Positions 62,288-64,000 of a stretch of 64,000 nt of DNA are shown here, in pieces (positions within the stretch are counted from its first letter, which is position 1; each line of letters begins with the position of its first letter). The DNA is from Desulfurivibrio sp044068625 (lineage in GTDB: Bacteria; Desulfobacterota; Desulfobulbia; Desulfobulbales; Desulfurivibrionaceae). The stretch lies in the NCBI RefSeq assembly GCF_044068625.1, contig NZ_JBIPKH010000006.1, positions 1 to 64,000 on the forward strand. The letters are read 5' to 3'. A program made the position numbers and the translations under genes. Under the pieces are notes generated by a model. That model worked only from the letters and a program-made list of their open reading frames with translations. It was not told the origin of the DNA and searched no databases.

Positions 62288-63799
62288 ATGAACAGCACTT
62301 TGACCGAGTCAGCCCCCAGCAAGCACCCCTCCTTTTCGTTCGCCAAGCGACACGGCGTTCTGGTGGCCGGCTACGACCAGGGCACGGCCCGGGTGGTGGC
62401 CCGGCCCGGGGTAACCCCCGGCTCCCTGGCCGAGTTGCGCCGTTTCCTCGGCCTCCCCCTCAAGGTGGAGGTGGTGGCCAAGGAGCGCTACGAGAGCCTG
62501 CTCCAGCAGACCTACGAGGGTGGCGCCGATCAGAATCTGCAGATGGCCCAGGATTTCGGCGAGGAGTTTGACCTCGACTCCATCGCCCAGCAGCTCTCCG
62601 AGCCGGAGGACCTGTTGGAGAGCCAGGATGACGCCCCGATCATCCGGTTGATCAACGGCCTGCTTACCCAGGCGGTCAAGGAGAACGCCTCCGATATCCA
62701 CATTGAACCCTTTGAAGATCGCCTGCGGGTGAGGATCCGGGTGGATGGGATCCTCAAGGAGGTTATGCAGCCCAGTCGTTTGGTGGCCCCCCTGGTGATC
62801 TCCCGGCTCAAGGTCATGGCCCGGCTGGATATCGCCGAGAAACGGCTGCCCCAGGATGGGCGGATCTCGCTGAAGATCGCCGGGAGGCCGGTGGATGTCC
62901 GGGTCTCCACCATTCCGTCGGGTTACGGCGAGCGGGTGGTGCTGCGGCTGCTGGACAAGCAGGCCGGGCGGCTCGACCTGGAGCAGTTGGGAATGGACCC
63001 GGCCACCATGGCTTTGATGGACAAGCTGATCCACCGCCCCAACGGCATCCTGCTGGTCACCGGCCCCACCGGCAGCGGCAAAACCACCACCCTGTACGCC
63101 GTTCTGACCCGCCTCAATGAAAACATCCGTAATATCATGACCGTCGAGGACCCCATCGAATACTATCTCGACGGCATTGGCCAGACCCAGGTCAACACCA
63201 AGGTCCAGATGACCTTTGCCCGGGGTCTGCGGGCCATCCTGCGCCAGGACCCCGACGTGGTGATGGTGGGCGAGATCCGTGACCTGGAAACGGCGGAGAT
63301 CGCGGTCCAGGCCAGCCTTACCGGTCACCTGGTGGTCTCCACCCTTCACACCAACACCGCGGTGGGCGCGGTTACCCGCCTGCGGGACATGGGGATCGAG
63401 CCCTTTCTGCTCTCCAGCACCCTGGTGGGGGTGCTGGCCCAGCGCCTGGTCCGGGTGCTTTGCCCCCATTGCCGGGAGCCCTACCGGCCCTCGGCGGCGG
63501 AACTGACGGACCTGGGCTTTAAACCCGCCGATCCCGAGACGGTCAGCCCCCCCACCATCTACCGGGCGGTGGGCTGCGAGCGTTGCCACCACCAGGGCTA
63601 TGCCGGGCGGACCGGGATTTACGAGCTGATCGCTTCCGATGACCACCTCCAGGAGATGATCCACAACAAGGCCGGCCAGCACGAGATTGAAAGTTATGTC
63701 CGGACCAGAACCCCCGGGATTCGTCAGGATGGCTGGCGCCGAATCCGGGCCGGTGATACCACCGTTGCCGAGGTTCTCCGGGTCACCCAGGAGGATTGA
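62288..63799 (+). CDS. gspE: Type II secretion system ATPase GspE
   Basis: GspE powers pseudopilus assembly. The 503-residue product has an N-terminal domain, the Asp box ASDIHIEPFEDRLRVRIRVDG, Walker A GPTGSGKTTT (about residue 258), Walker B VVMVGEIRDLETAE, the His box GHLVVSTLHTN, and a C-terminal zinc motif with CPHC and CERC about 40 residues apart. The ATG at 62288 has only a weak GCAGG upstream. The end overlaps gspF by TGATG. Confidence 0.95.
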   Translation: MNSTLTESAPSKHPSFSFAKRHGVLVAGYDQGTARVVARPGVTPGSLAELRRFLGLPLKVEVVAKERYESLLQQTYEGGADQNLQMAQDFGEEFDLDSIAQQLSEPEDLLESQDDAPIIRLINGLLTQAVKENASDIHIEPFEDRLRVRIRVDGILKEVMQPSRLVAPLVISRLKVMARLDIAEKRLPQDGRISLKIAGRPVDVRVSTIPSGYGERVVLRLLDKQAGRLDLEQLGMDPATMALMDKLIHRPNGILLVTGPTGSGKTTTLYAVLTRLNENIRNIMTVEDPIEYYLDGIGQTQVNTKVQMTFARGLRAILRQDPDVVMVGEIRDLETAEIAVQASLTGHLVVSTLHTNTAVGAVTRLRDMGIEPFLLSSTLVGVLAQRLVRVLCPHCREPYRPSAAELTDLGFKPADPETVSPPTIYRAVGCERCHHQGYAGRTGIYELIASDDHLQEMIHNKAGQHEIESYVRTRTPGIRQDGWRRIRAGDTTVAEVLRVTQED

Positions 63800-64000
63800 T
63801 GGGCGCCTTCGAGTACAGGGCGGTGGATCCCGCCGGCAAGACCCGCAAGGGGGTCATGGAGGGCGATACCCCCCGCCAGGTCCGGCAGCAGCTCCGGGAG
63901 AAGGGGTTGATGCCCCTGGCGGTTACGGCGGTGGCCGAGGGGCAGGGGAAGCCTGCTTCGGTGCGCCGGCGGCTCTTCGGCGGCCGGGTTCAGGCGGGGG
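63799..64000 (+). CDS. gspF: Type II secretion inner-membrane protein GspF (3' end beyond window)
   Basis: Only 67 codons are in the window. They read MGAFEYRAVDPAGKTRKG, then DTPRQVRQQLREKGLMPLAV, the standard start of GspF, the polytopic inner-membrane platform protein. The ATG overlaps the gspE stop (TGATG), so translation is coupled. The membrane segments lie outside the window. Confidence 0.9.
   Translation, partial: MGAFEYRAVDPAGKTRKGVMEGDTPRQVRQQLREKGLMPLAVTAVAEGQGKPASVRRRLFGGRVQAG

Overview
The window is a GC-rich, gene-dense piece of a Gram-negative chromosome, almost entirely housekeeping genes. LPS export (lptA, lptB, lptD), a type II secretion cluster, sigma-54 with PtsN, an Fsa-type transaldolase, a KamA-family radical SAM enzyme, a PP0621-family protein and arginine and lysine/DAP blocks together suggest a Desulfobacterota chromosome, perhaps Desulfobulbales (Desulfurivibrio-like). 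That placement is inferred from gene content and protein style; no rRNA or other marker is present. I see no phage, IS element, CRISPR array, tRNA or rRNA gene.

Layout. 1-3423: a partial secreted protein and a secreted FG-GAP/VCBS-like protein, the latter translationally coupled to acs (3420-5414). 5570-6316: pyrF. 6313-11341, minus strand: one tightly overlapping operon lptA-lptB-rpoN-ptsN-stand-alone RapZ C-terminal domain-glcD. A 153-bp multi-hairpin MITE-like element (11473-11625) separates it from the arginine block argB-argD-argF-argG-argH (11658-17444). A lipoprotein gene then leads into lysA-dapF-dapA-dapB-folK, a PP0621 protein, a transaldolase, pgsA and rsmG (to 24614). 24796-28578 is an Fbp-type iron(III) ABC transporter, followed by a fused BioH-like/BioC gene and bioD.

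On the minus strand, 30816-38009 holds a KamA-family protein, a small DUF2892-like membrane protein and an export module read in the order arsR, MMPL/RND transporter, LolA-like protein, predicted outer-membrane barrel. 38118-42295 carries a divergent polysaccharide deacetylase, a polyprenyl diphosphate synthase and a DinG-type helicase. 42336-46026 has uspA, two unrecognised genes, a left-handed beta-helix protein and a divergent ATP-grasp gene. 46087-49512 is lon and mltG. 49563-52674 (minus) is RNase G/E with a long N-terminal low-complexity tail and a radical SAM protein. 52863-64000 is ilvD-lptD-DHH phosphoesterase-mltB-lipoprotein and then gspC-D-E-F, with gspF cut by the window edge.

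Nothing here amounts to a clearly new defence or metabolic system. The most interesting items are the MITE-like hairpin element, a probable AUU start codon in folK, the RapZ C-terminal domain inside an LPS/sigma-54/PtsN operon, the BioH-BioC fusion, the ArsR-controlled MMPL/LolA-like/barrel module, and good -35/-10 promoters with a run of C straight after the -10 box.
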